A DNA stretch of 64,000 nt, from positions 744,001 through 808,000 of the forward strand of contig CM074704.1 in assembly GCA_037367355.1 (NCBI GenBank), written 5' to 3'. This document shows positions 22,941 through 33,746 of the stretch, in pieces. Numbering within the stretch: the first letter of the stretch is position 1; every line of letters starts with the position of its first letter. This DNA comes from Neoscytalidium dimidiatum. Lineage: Eukaryota > Ascomycota > Dothideomycetes > Botryosphaeriales > Botryosphaeriaceae. The notes beneath the pieces were generated by a model. That model was given only the letters and a program-made list of their open reading frames with translations, did not search any database and was not told the origin of the DNA. The position numbers were made by a program, and so were the translations under genes.

Positions 22941-25011
22941 CTAATACTCCAGCGTAATCTTCTGCCCCTTGACCCTGCCAATCACGACCTCGGGCGCGTA
23001 CTTTGGAATGACCTCGTCATCGTGCAGCATCTCGAACTCCTCGGACGCGTCCTTGCCCATGTGGCTGAACAGGGCCTGGGGGCCACCGGGGTGCTCGTCG
23101 ACCCAGTTGGTCAGGTCGAGCACGACGCCCTTGACGGCGATCCATAGGTCGTCCTTCTTGTTGTGCTTCTTGACCTCTTCGAGCGAGAACTCCTTCTCGG
23201 GCACCTTGAACTGCGAGATGTCGTTCGGCTTCGACACCTTGCCCGGGTCCGCGCTGTCGGCAGCGCCGCTCAGGACCGGGCCGGCGGATTGCTGCTTCTG
23301 CTGGGCGATGGCCGAGTCGCTCGAAGACGACGCACCGCCGCTGCCCCACTCGACTGCCACCTTGCCGGGCTGCGAGGGGTCGATGTGCAGCGAGATCTGG
23401 CCGAGACGCTGAGCGGCGCTGGAGATGCCGCCGTTGAGCAGGTTCTGGAAGAGGTACTTGCTGGCGCTCTCACCGGCAACGCGGCCGTAGACGACGCAGC
23501 CGAGGAGAGACGAGCCGCCGAGACGGTTAGCACCATGGACACCACCAGCCAACTCACCGCAGACGAACAAGCCATCAAAGGGCTTGCCCTCCTTGTTGAG
23601 CACCTGCGCCTGGTCGTTGATCTCGATGCCGCCCATAGTGAAGTGGAGGACGGGCTCCATCACGGCGACGTGGAAGGTGTCGTTGATATCGAAGGGCAGA
23701 TTGTGGAAGAACTTCTTGCCGAAGGGATCCTTCTCCTTACCCTCAGCAATGCGGTTGTATTGCTGGAAGGTATCCTGGAGGGCCTTGTCACCGCAGCCGA
23801 TCTCCTTTGCCAGCTCCTTGCCGGTCATCTTCTTCATCAGGCCACGGCCGGAGTAGTGGCGGGTGTGGAAGTCGAGAACGTTGGAAGCCTTGGAGTTGAG
23901 GACCAGACGGATGGGCCAGTGACCCTTCTCCTTCTCCTCCCACATCTTGCCGGAAACGTAATCACGGTGACCGAGCTCGTCGGAGAACCGCTGGCCCTTG
24001 CCGTTGAGCAGGAGACCACCCTCACCACGGAGAGCCTCGGCAGCCAAGAACTTCCACTTGGAGCCGGGATCCTTAGGGTCGACGAGACCGGTAGGGTGGA
24101 CCTGGACCTTGTCCATGTCAATGCCGTTTGCGCCGATCTGCATCAGCATCTTGTGGCCATCACCGGTGGCGTGAGCACCGTTGGTAGTAGCAAGGCCATA
24201 GGTATCTGGCCTGTGCTGCTTGAGCAGTGACTGCTCCCCAGAGAAATCGGCAGCGTAACCACCGGTAGCGAGAATGACCGGACCGTCAACAGTAACCTCC
24301 TGGCCGTTGAACTCGTACGTCACACCAGTGGCCTTGTTGCCCTCCTTGTTTACCCTTGTAACCTTGGCCTTCTTGATGAGCTGAACGCGTTCCGGCTCCT
24401 TCTCGGCCAGCTCCTCGAATCTTTGCATCAGGGCGTAGGTGATGGCCATGCCGGGGAACTTGGCATCGTGGCCACGGTGAGTACGGGGCTGGGAGTGGCC
24501 TCTGTGAGGTTGTTAGCCGGCAATGCCGAGACCATTGTAGTTGCTGTGATTACTCACCCTAACCGCGAAACCAGGGTCAGGTCGAGGTTGAAGACATCCT
24601 GAAGCCACTCGACGGCAGCAGCCGACTTGTAGGTAAGCACCTTGATTAGGTCCGGACGGGCCTTGTCACGGGCGGACTTGAGGGTGTCATCGTAGAACTG
24701 CTTCACGCTGTCGCGGATCTCATGGTCGACCTGAGTCCTGGTGAGAGCGCCGTTGATTCCCGAGGTGGCCTTTGTGGAGTTGCCGCCCATGAAGTCTACG
24801 CTCGGCCGTAAGTATCCACTGACTGGCGGGTCTCACGCCACCGGAGGACTTACTGTTCTTGTCGAGGAGGAGAACATTGCCTCCTGAGAGGTAGATAGTG
24901 TGAGCGGCACTCAGACCGGACACTGTGAGAACAGTCAGCACGATGAGGCAGGAAGAGCGCGGCGGAAGACGACTTACAGCCGGCGCCGACGACAATCACG
25001 CGCGGGGCCAT
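22941..25011 (-). CDS. osm1: FAD-dependent fumarate reductase fused to cytochrome b5 (Osm1/Frd1 type)
   Basis: Exons 25011-24978, 24922-24854, 24795-24558 and 24501-22941 encode 633 residues. The N-terminus MAPRVIVVGAG-LSGLSAAH, rebuilt across the first intron, is the GxGxSG dinucleotide-binding fold. Fumarate-reductase hallmarks follow: GGNSTKATSGINGA (about 38-51), PRTHRGHDAKFPG, HPTG, and FTMGGIEIND with GELAGGVHGANRLGGSSLL. Residues about 549-628 are a cytochrome b5 domain with HPGG (heme ligand His584) and a second candidate ligand at His607. Known reaction: fumarate to succinate with FADH2, allowing flavin reoxidation without oxygen in cytosol, ER or mitochondria. A b5 tail, absent in yeast Osm1, suggests an alternative electron donor. 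No strong targeting signal is seen ahead of the flavin fold. Confidence 0.95.
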
Positions 25012-26394
25012 GATGGACTGCACAAAGACAACAGCAAGGGTGCAGATGAAGAGACAGAAGGGAAAGATGGAGAGTGAGCGGAGTCGCGGGCGCGGGAGAG
25101 TGGGCGACGGGAGAAGTTAAGTAGGAGGTGGAAGAAGAGTTGCGGATGCGGCAGACGATGGGATGGCATGGCACTGGGCACTGGCGCCGGCGCTGGCGCT
25201 GGCGGGCTCCCCACATCTTACCTCGGCGACTCGCCCGTGCACTAGTGTGGAGCCCGCCGGTCGGCAACAAACCCCAGATTCCAGGCCAGGCGCGAGCGAA
25301 TGGCCGGCGCGGGATTGTTAACCCCCAGCGGGCCCCAAGAACGCCGCCCCCGTCCGCGCGACACCGCCGCCATGTCCGCCCACGGCTCTGCCAGCGCTGG
25401 CGCGTCTCGAGCATGTGAAGGCCATGTCAGGGTCGCCTCGTGATCCGTCTCAGCAGTGCCTGTTGCATGCAGTCCGCTGCCAGCTGACGTCGCGCCGCTG
25501 ACATGTGAAAGCGGCTGATTCGCCGCTTGCGACGGACCACCCCAGGTGCTCCGAGCCTCTTCTGCTATTTTCACCTCGTCCGCAACCTGCTAGTGAAAGA
25601 CCACCCGCATTCCCCAGACTTTCCCCCTTCTCCACGCCCACGCGATTTCGCAGCCTTTTGGCGCGCCTCTGACTGGCCGCTGCGGTCTTTATGGGGCAAT
25701 TCGCCCCGAATTCCCTCCCGCCCGACGCTGCCTCGGGAAAATGGATCCCGAGCTGGTTCAGACACCGAAACTTCATGTCGTGAAGGGTTTCCGACTCTGA
25801 CCAGACACCGACTGGCCTTATATCCGCTGCTGCATCCTAGTTCTTGCCTTGCGCCTGTCTGCGCTGACTGCCGCTTGTCATACGACTTGACGGGCATCTC
25901 AGGCCGTGCGCCTGTCTTAGAGCCGCTGGTGACGTAGGGCTGTGGATCTAACCTTGAGATGACCGGGATTTCCGCCGAATTTCCAACCTTCAATTCTGAA
26001 ATCTGTGGCGTCTGATCATCCCGTCTCAACAATCCGATATCGATTGGATCATCTTTACTGTCAGGCCTTGACTTTGTGTCAACATCCTCTTGGCTGCGGT
26101 AAACATTTACAGTGTTACTTGAAGAGAGGGCTGCGTACAAGTTCATCACCCGCTATATATGCTAGTTCGAATGATTGAGGAAGCTTTCCACTACGATCGT
26201 CGTCCTCCCAAGCTCAGTGGACTACTCACGACACCATGCGGCCATGTCTGTGCTACTCGCCTTAAGGAAACGTAAAATTAATCTAACTTAACAACTTGAA
26301 ATACTTTTCGAAGAACTATCTCAATGAATCAAGGAGATCCGAAAGACACACATTCTAATCCCAACATCCATTAAGCATTACCTCCGTTACCGTC
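25012..26394. other. Intergenic: fumarate reductase promoter and gap
   Basis: The first 300 bases upstream of the fumarate reductase start include a GGCGCT-rich tract near 25180-25205. No gene supported; a minus-strand open frame around 25.6-26.1 kb has no conserved look. Confidence 0.55.
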
Positions 26395-28241
26395 TCATTT
26401 ATCTTTTCCCTTCTTAACATCCGCAAGCTTCTTCCTTGCCTCTGCCAACTCCTCCTCGCTCGGCATGTTTACGATCATCAAGTACAACACATCCTCTTGC
26501 AAGATCCTCCGCGCCGGCTCCACCAATATGCCCCTTGCATTCCTCCTCTGCTCTCTTCTCTGTGCCCTCTCCCACCGTCTACGCGCCCCCAAAGGCTCAG
26601 CTTTGATGCGTCCGCCGGTGATCATCGTAATGAGATGCTTGTTAACAGCAGCATTCGGATCCGAAAACTTGGACTTGAAAGGCTGCTGAGCAGGTGCCAG
26701 CGATGCGAGCGTCGAGTTTGGATGCTTGTAAGCCTGTCCCCTCGTTAGCAAGAATCCCCCTTGGCCTCTCCTCAACTACACGGTATACTCACAAACTCCA
26801 TTGCCGCCCTCCGATCCAGATACTCGTTCACCCACCTCCCCGCCCCTTTCGTCTTCCCCACAACCGTATCCACCACGCCCTGCACGCTCACGTCCCTACC
26901 CCCCTCCTTCGCCTCCGCTACCGCCTCCTCCGCCGCCCGATCCACGCTCGGAAACACCAGCTGCGCGCACTCCCCGGGCATCTCCGCCTCGCCCCTGCTC
27001 TGCGCGCTCGCAACCCTCAACCTCTTCATCTTCGCCTTCACCTCCTCAACCCGCCCCTTCCCGCCGTCACTGCTACCACCACCACCACCACCACCACCAC
27101 CACCACCCTGCTCCTCCCCATCGCCGATCCCGCCAATCCCCGACGCCCCGCCGTACTTCGCGACCGCCTCCGCGCTCATGTCCACCACGCCCTGCCCGAC
27201 GGCGAGCTCGCCCTCCAGGTCCGGCCGGTACGCCACCACCATCGCGAACAAGCCGCGCGGCGCGAAAGTCTCGCGGTTCGCGTCTTCCAGGAAGCGGTTG
27301 ACGCGCCACCGCTCCTGCACCTCTTTTCCGGCGGTCGCCTACCACCGAAAGAAAAAATAGGACATCAGCATCAACCTGTCGCGAGGGGGAAGGGAAGTAA
27401 GTACAGCAACTTGCACGGCGGTCGAGACCGCCATGGCGATGACGCCCGGGAAGAGCCCCGCGAGGCCGCTGGCCAGCAGGATGACGTCGAAGATCGGGGA
27501 GGCCTGCGCCGCGGCGTGGAGGTCGGTGAGGAAGGAGGAGAAGTCTGCGGCGGAGAGGGGCGGGGCGACGTGCGTGGAGAGGGTGGGGGCGTAGGCGTGG
27601 ATGAACTAGGTGGCGGATTTGCGTTAGTTTTCTCCTTTACTCTTTTTTTTTTTTCAAGATGTAGGGGGAGGGGCGAGGTGGGGAGTAAGGGGGCTTACGC
27701 CGCGGGTTTTGGTGCCGGGACGGCGCTGGGGGATGACGATGGGATGGGGGAGCTGGGTTTTGGAGACTTCTGGGAGGGAGGTGGTGGCGGAGGAGGTGGT
27801 GGGAGGGGGTGAAGGGAGAGAAGACACGGCTTCGTCGAGGGCCCAGTCGGCTTCGTCGGTTTCGAGCGGCGCGATGTCATCGTGCTCGTCGTCATCGTCG
27901 TCGTGGTGCTCAGCGTGTGCCGGTGTATCATGTCCCTGGATGGTTGCGGACTGCCTTTTCTTCTCGTCACCGCGACTCCGCTCGTGGGGATCACGCTCGC
28001 CAGTTTCCGTCTCGGCACCACCAGTAGACTTTTCGGGAGATTCGGCGGAGGACTTTGCCCGCTCGCGCTTTTTGTCCACCTGGTGGTGGATAGCCTCGCT
28101 CACCATCCCGATGCCGGTTCCGATGCCCTTCACCACCGCACCCACGGCTTTCAGGTGGATCGGCCGGTGCTCGAAGGCGTTGCGGTTGTAGCCGAGTTTG
28201 GGGTCGTAGCCCGCGTCATAATTTGAAGATCGAGAACTCAT
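26395..28241 (-). CDS. Conserved fungal protein of unknown function with central hydrophobic segment
   Basis: Exons 28241-27699, 27605-27405 (donor uncertain; 27411 is possible), 27338-26793 and 26733-26395 give about 542 residues. The start MSSRSSNYDAGYDPKLGYNR is followed by a Glu/Lys/His/Asp-rich region. After GTKTRG comes FIHAYAP and a Leu/Ile/Val-rich helix (IFDVILLASGLAGLFPGVIAMAVSTAVQ region, about 217-246) that may be membrane-embedded. KEVQERWRVNRFLEDANRETF is strongly helical. A run of eleven Gly from a CAC/GTG-type microsatellite interrupts the next part. The C-terminus is very basic (RRRWERAQRREQRRNARG) and ends in a Lys-rich tail. I recall similar proteins across filamentous ascomycetes but no assigned function. 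Confidence 0.78.
27075..27108. repeat. (CCA)n microsatellite coding polyglycine
   Basis: About eleven CCA/ACC units on the + strand. On the minus strand it encodes the polyglycine tract of the conserved fungal protein, so its length can vary without shifting the frame. Confidence 0.9.
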
Positions 28242-29613
28242 CGTTCACAATGTTGAAAAATGGAGTGGTAAAGATGGCAAGAGAGGATGTTGACAAGACT
28301 GGATTTAAAGTAAAGTATTGACGCTCGTCCCTAGTTCTACATGGCGGTCTGGAATCCGAATGCGATAAGAGCTCCTGCATTGTCTGCTTCCTTCGTCGCA
28401 TTCGTTACTGCTTCTGCACGGATGGGCTTTGGGGGTTTGTATGAACACGCAAGCCACGACGCATAAAAGATCTAATTGATAGCTTAGCGAAGCTTGTCAG
28501 CCACTGCTAAGGCTTATTTGTTCAAAAGGAGGATTCAGGCAGTGCGATTTGTGCTGTTGTGCAATTGACACCATGCCGTCCGGAGGGCAATAGCGCGAGA
28601 TGGCGTCCAGTTTTTCAGCAGATCATAACTGCTGCCTGACTCTTAAGTGGGGTGGGCGCGTAAGCTGGGACTTGGGGGCCATTTATGCGGTTTGGACGAG
28701 GAAATCGCTGGTATACATGAGGGGCGAGGGCTAGAAAGTATCAAAAACAGTTCAAGCAAAGGGGAAGGATGAATTTGTGCTGCTTGGTACGTTGGATTGA
28801 GAATCATGGATGTCGAATGTCCATTATCGAAATGGCCAGGCTTAGTCAAGCAAAGTTCAAGTGGCGCGTGTTCAAAATGAATAATCATACAAGTACAAAT
28901 CCCTTCTCACAATTCATCTCAGAATGACGTGGACTAAAGTCAATGAAAACATGTCTTATCGTATGTGCGGAAGCGTAACCCTGAAGTCCATTCGCGCACT
29001 CGTTACCGCACCCGGTTAGCCAGCATCATGCAGGGACTTTGCCTAATCGACTCCCGCAACCACTAGACTTGACCCCGCTGACACTACTGATTCCGCCACA
29101 GCAGCTTAGATGACTGCAAGCCACAAGCTCCTCCTACCAGCGTGGATATCATTTGAAATAGCATCACGAACACTTCCCTAATCGATGATGTCACGACTTG
29201 CAGCAGTGCGGCAGCAGCTGAACAATCCATGGGCCGGCCGTCCAATTCCGTGTCAACGGGCACGAAAAGGCCTCTCCGAGAGGAAAAGTCTTCCGGCATT
29301 GGCATTCTTGTGGCGGCAGGAGGAACGAGAGCAATCGCCTTCAGCCGAGGGAATGCGGAAAGTATCGGAAATAAGAAGCGGAAATGAATTCTTACTGCGA
29401 AGCTTCCGTACTAAGATACACCGTCACTTTGACCATTATGCCAACACCAAAACCAACGCCGATTCAAAAGACAGAATGAACCTGTATCCAGCGCACATCG
29501 TCCAGTGCTGACCCGAGCCGCATTTGCTGTGCCCTGAACAACCCGTAAATGCCTATCCTGAGACTCCGTAACACCCATGCCACTGGAAGAATAGTTGAAC
29601 GCCTGATTATTCT
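28242..29613. other. Intergenic region, no supported gene
   Basis: Lies between the start of one minus-strand gene and the stop of the borealin gene. No protein-like frame or repeat noticed. Confidence 0.55.
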
Positions 29614-30778
29614 CTACTTTGTTCTTGTCCTCAAAGAACGGCCAGTAGTCCCAGCTGGTGCATTCTCTTTCCCTTTCTTTGCAGCAGCGGTAGCCTTAGC
29701 AGCGGCCGATTTCGTCGTTGCAGTGCTTCGAGCTGTAGTCTTCTTGGCTCCCGAAGTTGCCGGAGCCTTCTTCTTCACGATAGTTGTGCCAGTCGTAGCG
29801 TCCGTTGCCGCAGAGCCATTGCTGCTGGCAATGCTGGCTCTAGTGACCCTCTTGCCTTTGCTAGCGGTAGTTGCGGCGGCCTTCTTTCCACGTCCAGTGC
29901 CGGCGGTAGCATTCTTACTCTCCCGGTTCTCACCGGTGCTGAGGACACTACTCTTCAGCGGTGACTTTGCAGCTGACTTCTCATCGTCTGCAGCCTTCAA
30001 CGGCGAGCGGGGATAGGTGCGAGAGTTGTTCGACTTGGGGGAGAGAACCTGGAGAGGCTGATCCTGGCGTGATACGGTCCTGGCGCGAGAGTTGGCTGCT
30101 GGAGGACCCTTCTTCTGGTTCGCTGTGGTCTTGGTGCGCTTCTTTGGCACTGCAAGTGCTTGCTCTTGCTCCTGCTCTTGCTGAGTGTTCTCCTTATCCA
30201 TCTCATCGCTGGCAATAGTTAGTATGCTTTCATTCAGGAGCATCCGGTATTTCTCACCTGTTACGCTTCGTTCCACGCTTCTGTACAGGGCTTGCTTGTG
30301 TGGATGGGGACGGCTTTAGATGAATAGACGGGGTTGGCCTGGCAATTGTCGAGGTTGGTGGCTCAGTGCGCGGTTGTTCCGAGTACTTCTCGACTAGGTC
30401 CATAATGTTGGTCTTCCTCAACGCGGTGGGGATGCGATTTACGCGCATCTCTAGACGCGACCTCAGGCCTTGGGCGAGGAGGCCATATTGCGACCGCAGC
30501 TTTCGCGCTCTCTCAGTGACTGTTGCTGCTGTTAGCCATCTGATAATTCCCGCCAAAGATCAAGCACCCGCACTTTCGAGTTGTAAGTTGTCCATGAGGG
30601 CTTGCTTTTGTTGCTCGGTGATCGTGATCCTTTGCTTCGACGGGGACGGCCTTGCGGAAGCCATGGCGTTGGGCGTGGCAGGTGTTGACGACGGCGGCGC
30701 TGGGAAGCTAGCGACAACATCCGAATCCAATGAGTTGGATTGCACAGCCGGCTGCTTCTTGTTGCGTTGCGGTGGCAT
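29614..30778 (-). CDS. nbl1: Borealin/Nbl1-like chromosomal passenger complex subunit
   Basis: Exons 30778-30574, 30519-30258 and 30208-29614 encode 353 residues. Residues about 48-115 are the borealin N-terminal helix (ITITEQQKQALMDNLQLE-ITERARKLRSQY and LEMRVNRIPTALRKTNIMDLV), rebuilt across intron 1. In yeast and animals this helix bundles with survivin/Bir1 and INCENP/Sli15 to place Aurora B on centromeres and the midzone. The remaining two thirds are Ser/Thr/Lys-rich and look disordered, with several SP/TP sites (LSPKS, RSPLK, KSPLK), likely CDK targets, and a basic C-terminus. Intron 1 has a weak donor (GTGCGG), but the frame and conservation support it. The start codon is 368 bp from the divergent rpn10 start. 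Confidence 0.87.
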
Positions 30779-31146
30779 GATGCAAATTCGCGTCGATGGG
30801 TGGTGGAGTGAGTGATATTTCGATTCGTAGGTCCGCAATATTAAAACAGAGATGTTGGTTGTCGCGTCTGTAAACAACGGGCGAACGACCAGGGCGCGCG
30901 CGCAGCGTGCTGGCGGAGCTGGGAGCCGCAAAAAGCTTGGCGCCGTCGGGAACATCGTACTGCCACCGCCGATGAGCTTACCAGCGAAGCTCCGTCCCAT
31001 CGACATCACCGCCCACCGAGCTCGCTCAACCCACCTCCCACCATCCTCCCCGTTCTTCTGCGCCTCCCAGCTCCCGCCCTAACATCCATCGGTTTTGCCA
31101 GCACCTTTCGCGCCTTATATAAATACAACCGCGCACTTCAGTCAAG
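30779..31146. promoter_or_regulatory. Bidirectional promoter of borealin-like and rpn10 genes
   Basis: Only 368 bp separate the two divergent start codons, so both promoters must lie here or overlap the 5' ends. Confidence 0.7.
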
Positions 31147-32235
31147 ATGGTGTTGGAGGCGACTATGATAGTGTACGCGGAGCTACCTTGCCAACTGGAG
31201 GCTTCAGCCCGCTAACTCTATGACAGGGTGGACAACAGCGAGAGCAGCAGGAATGGCGATTATGTGTAAGTTCGCGCCATGGATTCTACAAAAGATGCAT
31301 GCTCACACCCACCTAGTCCTTCACGATTCGAAGCACAAGAGGACGCCGTCAACCTCATCTTCTCGGCCAAGATCCAGTCGAATCCGGAGTCGTCCGTCGG
31401 CCTGATGAGCATGGGCGGTAGCGGCCCAGAGGTTCTGACTACTTTGACTACTGATATGGGCAAGATTCTGGATGGCCTGCACCGCACCAAGATAAGAGGG
31501 TCGCCGCACTTCTCCACCGGCATCAACATCGCCGCGGTATGTTGATGCGGTTAATGCGAACCTTCTGTGTTCATTTGCTGACGATATCTCGGTATGCAGT
31601 TAGCACTGAAGCATCGCCAGAACAAGTCCCAGCGGCAACGCATCATTGTCTTCACCTGCAGCGCTCTCCCTGAGGACGAGAAGTCGCTCGTCAAGCTCGC
31701 CAAGCGTATGAAGAAAAACAATATCAACGTCGACATTATCGCCTTCGGCGACCTCGCTCCGGAGAACGTCAAGAAGCTCGAGGCTTTCAACGAGAACGTC
31801 AAGGGTGGCGATGGATCACACCTGGCCATCATTCCCCCGAGCTCCAACCTTCTCAGCGATGCCATCGTCACGACACCGATAATAGGCGGAGAGGCCGCAC
31901 CTGGCGGCGGTGCGGGCGGTGCTGGTGCGCAGGGCGGCGAGGGCGGTGGCCAAGAATGGGAGTTCGGCGTTGACCCCAGTATGGACCCCGAGCTGGCGCT
32001 TGCGCTGAGGATGTCGTACGAAGAGGAGAAGGCCAGGCAGGAACGTGAGAGGAAGGCTCAGGAAGCGAAGGAGGGAAAGTCGGAGCTTGAGGGCATCGCG
32101 GAGGAGGGCGGAGACGAGAACAAGCCTCTTCTGGACAAGAACGGTGAGCCTAGCGGCTCTGGAAACGGAAGCGGCAACAAGGACCAGAGCGACAAGAAGG
32201 ATAAGGATGATGGCGACAAGATGGACACGGCATGA
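31147..32235 (+). CDS. rpn10: 26S proteasome ubiquitin receptor Rpn10
   Basis: Exons 31147-31172, 31227-31265, 31317-31536 and 31600-32235 encode 306 residues. The first two tiny exons rebuild MVLEATMIVVDNSESSRNGDYVPSRF, the start of the Rpn10 von Willebrand A domain (about 2-190). DPELALALRMSYEEEKARQ at about 226-244 is a ubiquitin-interacting motif. The tail is Gly/Glu/Lys-rich and ends KMDTA. It binds polyubiquitin at the base-lid interface of the 19S regulator in nucleus and cytosol. Length fits fungal Rpn10 with a single UIM. Transcribed away from the borealin-like gene. Confidence 0.96.
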
Positions 32236-32692
32236 GTGATGAGCGCATTTGGATTAGTAGACATCACTTAAGGGCACAGGCGAGCCTCGCGTTTAGATCG
32301 TCAAAGGCATAATCAGTTCATGAGGCAATCTATTTTACAGGGACTATAGATGACCGCTGCTCGTCTTGAGGAGTTGTTGCTCGTTGTTCATGACGATGAC
32401 CCATATTCAGCAGGTAAGGTGGAACAAAAGCCATATGTAGCGGTTTTCGCATCCATCTGAATCGCGGCCTGCTGTCTAGGATGTTTTGCTGGGTATCTAT
32501 TCGACTTCCTTCTAGAACGCCGGGAATTCAGCCTGACGCTACGCTATTCAATATCAAACTCCGAACATGATCCTCCGCCTGAATCAAGACACTGAACAGA
32601 CTTTCCCCCCTCGCTATTCCCCTTTGGCCTCAAGCCTTCATTCGCTCTGAAATCATTACATATTACTGTTCGTGAATATCTCCTATCGAAAC
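32236..32692. other. Convergent intergenic: rpn10 and TRS23 3' ends
   Basis: 457 bp between two convergent stop codons; contains both 3' UTRs and nothing else I can name. Confidence 0.6.
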
Positions 32693-33302
32693 TCAAGCCC
32701 TACTCCTAACGAACGCATCCAATCCCCGGTCAAATTTCTCGCACCTGATAGGCATCTCGACGGTGTAGAAGGGATTCTTGGTCACGAAGTCGGCATACAG
32801 TTCATATATTCTCCGAATGATCGAATCGATGTTCGGCTGACCGGGCTCGGTGAACAGTAGGAACTTGGTGCCGGTGAGCGTCTGGAAGCACTGCAGACGG
32901 AACTTGGCCGTCTCCAGAACCTCGAGACCGGAGGGCTGGGGGCGCAGCGACGGCGCCGTGTTGGCGCTGGTAGGGAGGGATGCGGGGAGCACGGCGGCAG
33001 GTGTGAGCGATCGTGTTATGGCGTGGACGCTGTGGAGGAATATCGGAGCTTAGCTTTCGGGGCGAGGCGATGCGGAGGTAGTTATGTGGAGGCGCGGGGA
33101 ATGGGGCGCGGGTTACCCGTGGAAGGTGCCAGCAAGCATGAGCAGGTCATTGCTACGCAGCGAGTTGAGACCCTGGTGAAACTCGCGGTTGTAGATTAGG
33201 CCGCCGGCCTTGTTGATAATGAGGAGCGCGAAGACGACCCTGGAGATGGAGGTGAGCTTGAGAGCGGAGGAGGGTGCGGGCAGCTCGGAGAAGGACGTAC
33301 AT
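32693..33302 (-). CDS. TRS23: TRAPP complex subunit Trs23 (sybindin family)
   Basis: Three coding parts, 33302-33301, 33239-33117 and 33029-32693, encode 153 residues. The first contributes only AT of the start codon; a GTACGT...CCAG intron then supplies the G, giving [21 protein letters not shown]. Other hallmarks are [19 protein letters not shown] (rebuilt across intron 2), [20 protein letters not shown], and [30 protein letters not shown] near the C-terminus. Trs23 is a longin-fold core subunit of the TRAPP Rab-exchange complexes, acting on Ypt1 at ER-Golgi membranes. The protein lacks the PDZ-like insert seen in longer animal homologues and carries a Pro/Ser linker in its place. Confidence 0.93.
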
Positions 33303-33746
33303 GGCGGCGGCTGCACGGAGGAGCAGCGGGGAGGGAGCGAGTTGGGCACAGGCTTCACGCGGGCCGCGGGCGCATTACTCTCTGGAGGTCAGGAAGCTTG
33401 CGCGCGGGTCGAGGGTCTTCTTGGGCAGAGGTGATGGTTCCTGATGCGCCGGTTGCCTGTTATGGGTCTAGTCGCAGCCACAGCCGGCGGTCAGTCCAGC
33501 GCGTTTGTATCTCATACCCACTGCGATCTGCACACTAAGACGAGCGCCGCCGCCGCATAGTCCGCCGTTCCGCTGCCCTGTCGCCTGCCCTCGTAACCAA
33601 CCCACTCTGCAGCCCTACCTTTGAGAACCCAAGGCGCACAAGGGCAGCGTCGCCGGCTCCCATGCTATAAGCACCCACCCCGCTTCCGCCTGCTCCAACA
33701 ATCTACGTCCTCAACATCGACTGCCCCGCTCCCCACGTCGCCCGTC
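33303..33746. promoter_or_regulatory. Bidirectional promoter of TRS23 and the UBC gene
   Basis: 444 bp between divergent start codons, with C-rich and pyrimidine-rich DNA ahead of the + strand gene. Confidence 0.65.

Noticed and set aside
23163..24230. Leu/Val-rich frame opposite the fumarate reductase
   Set aside because: Antisense shadow; the opposite strand has all enzyme motifs.
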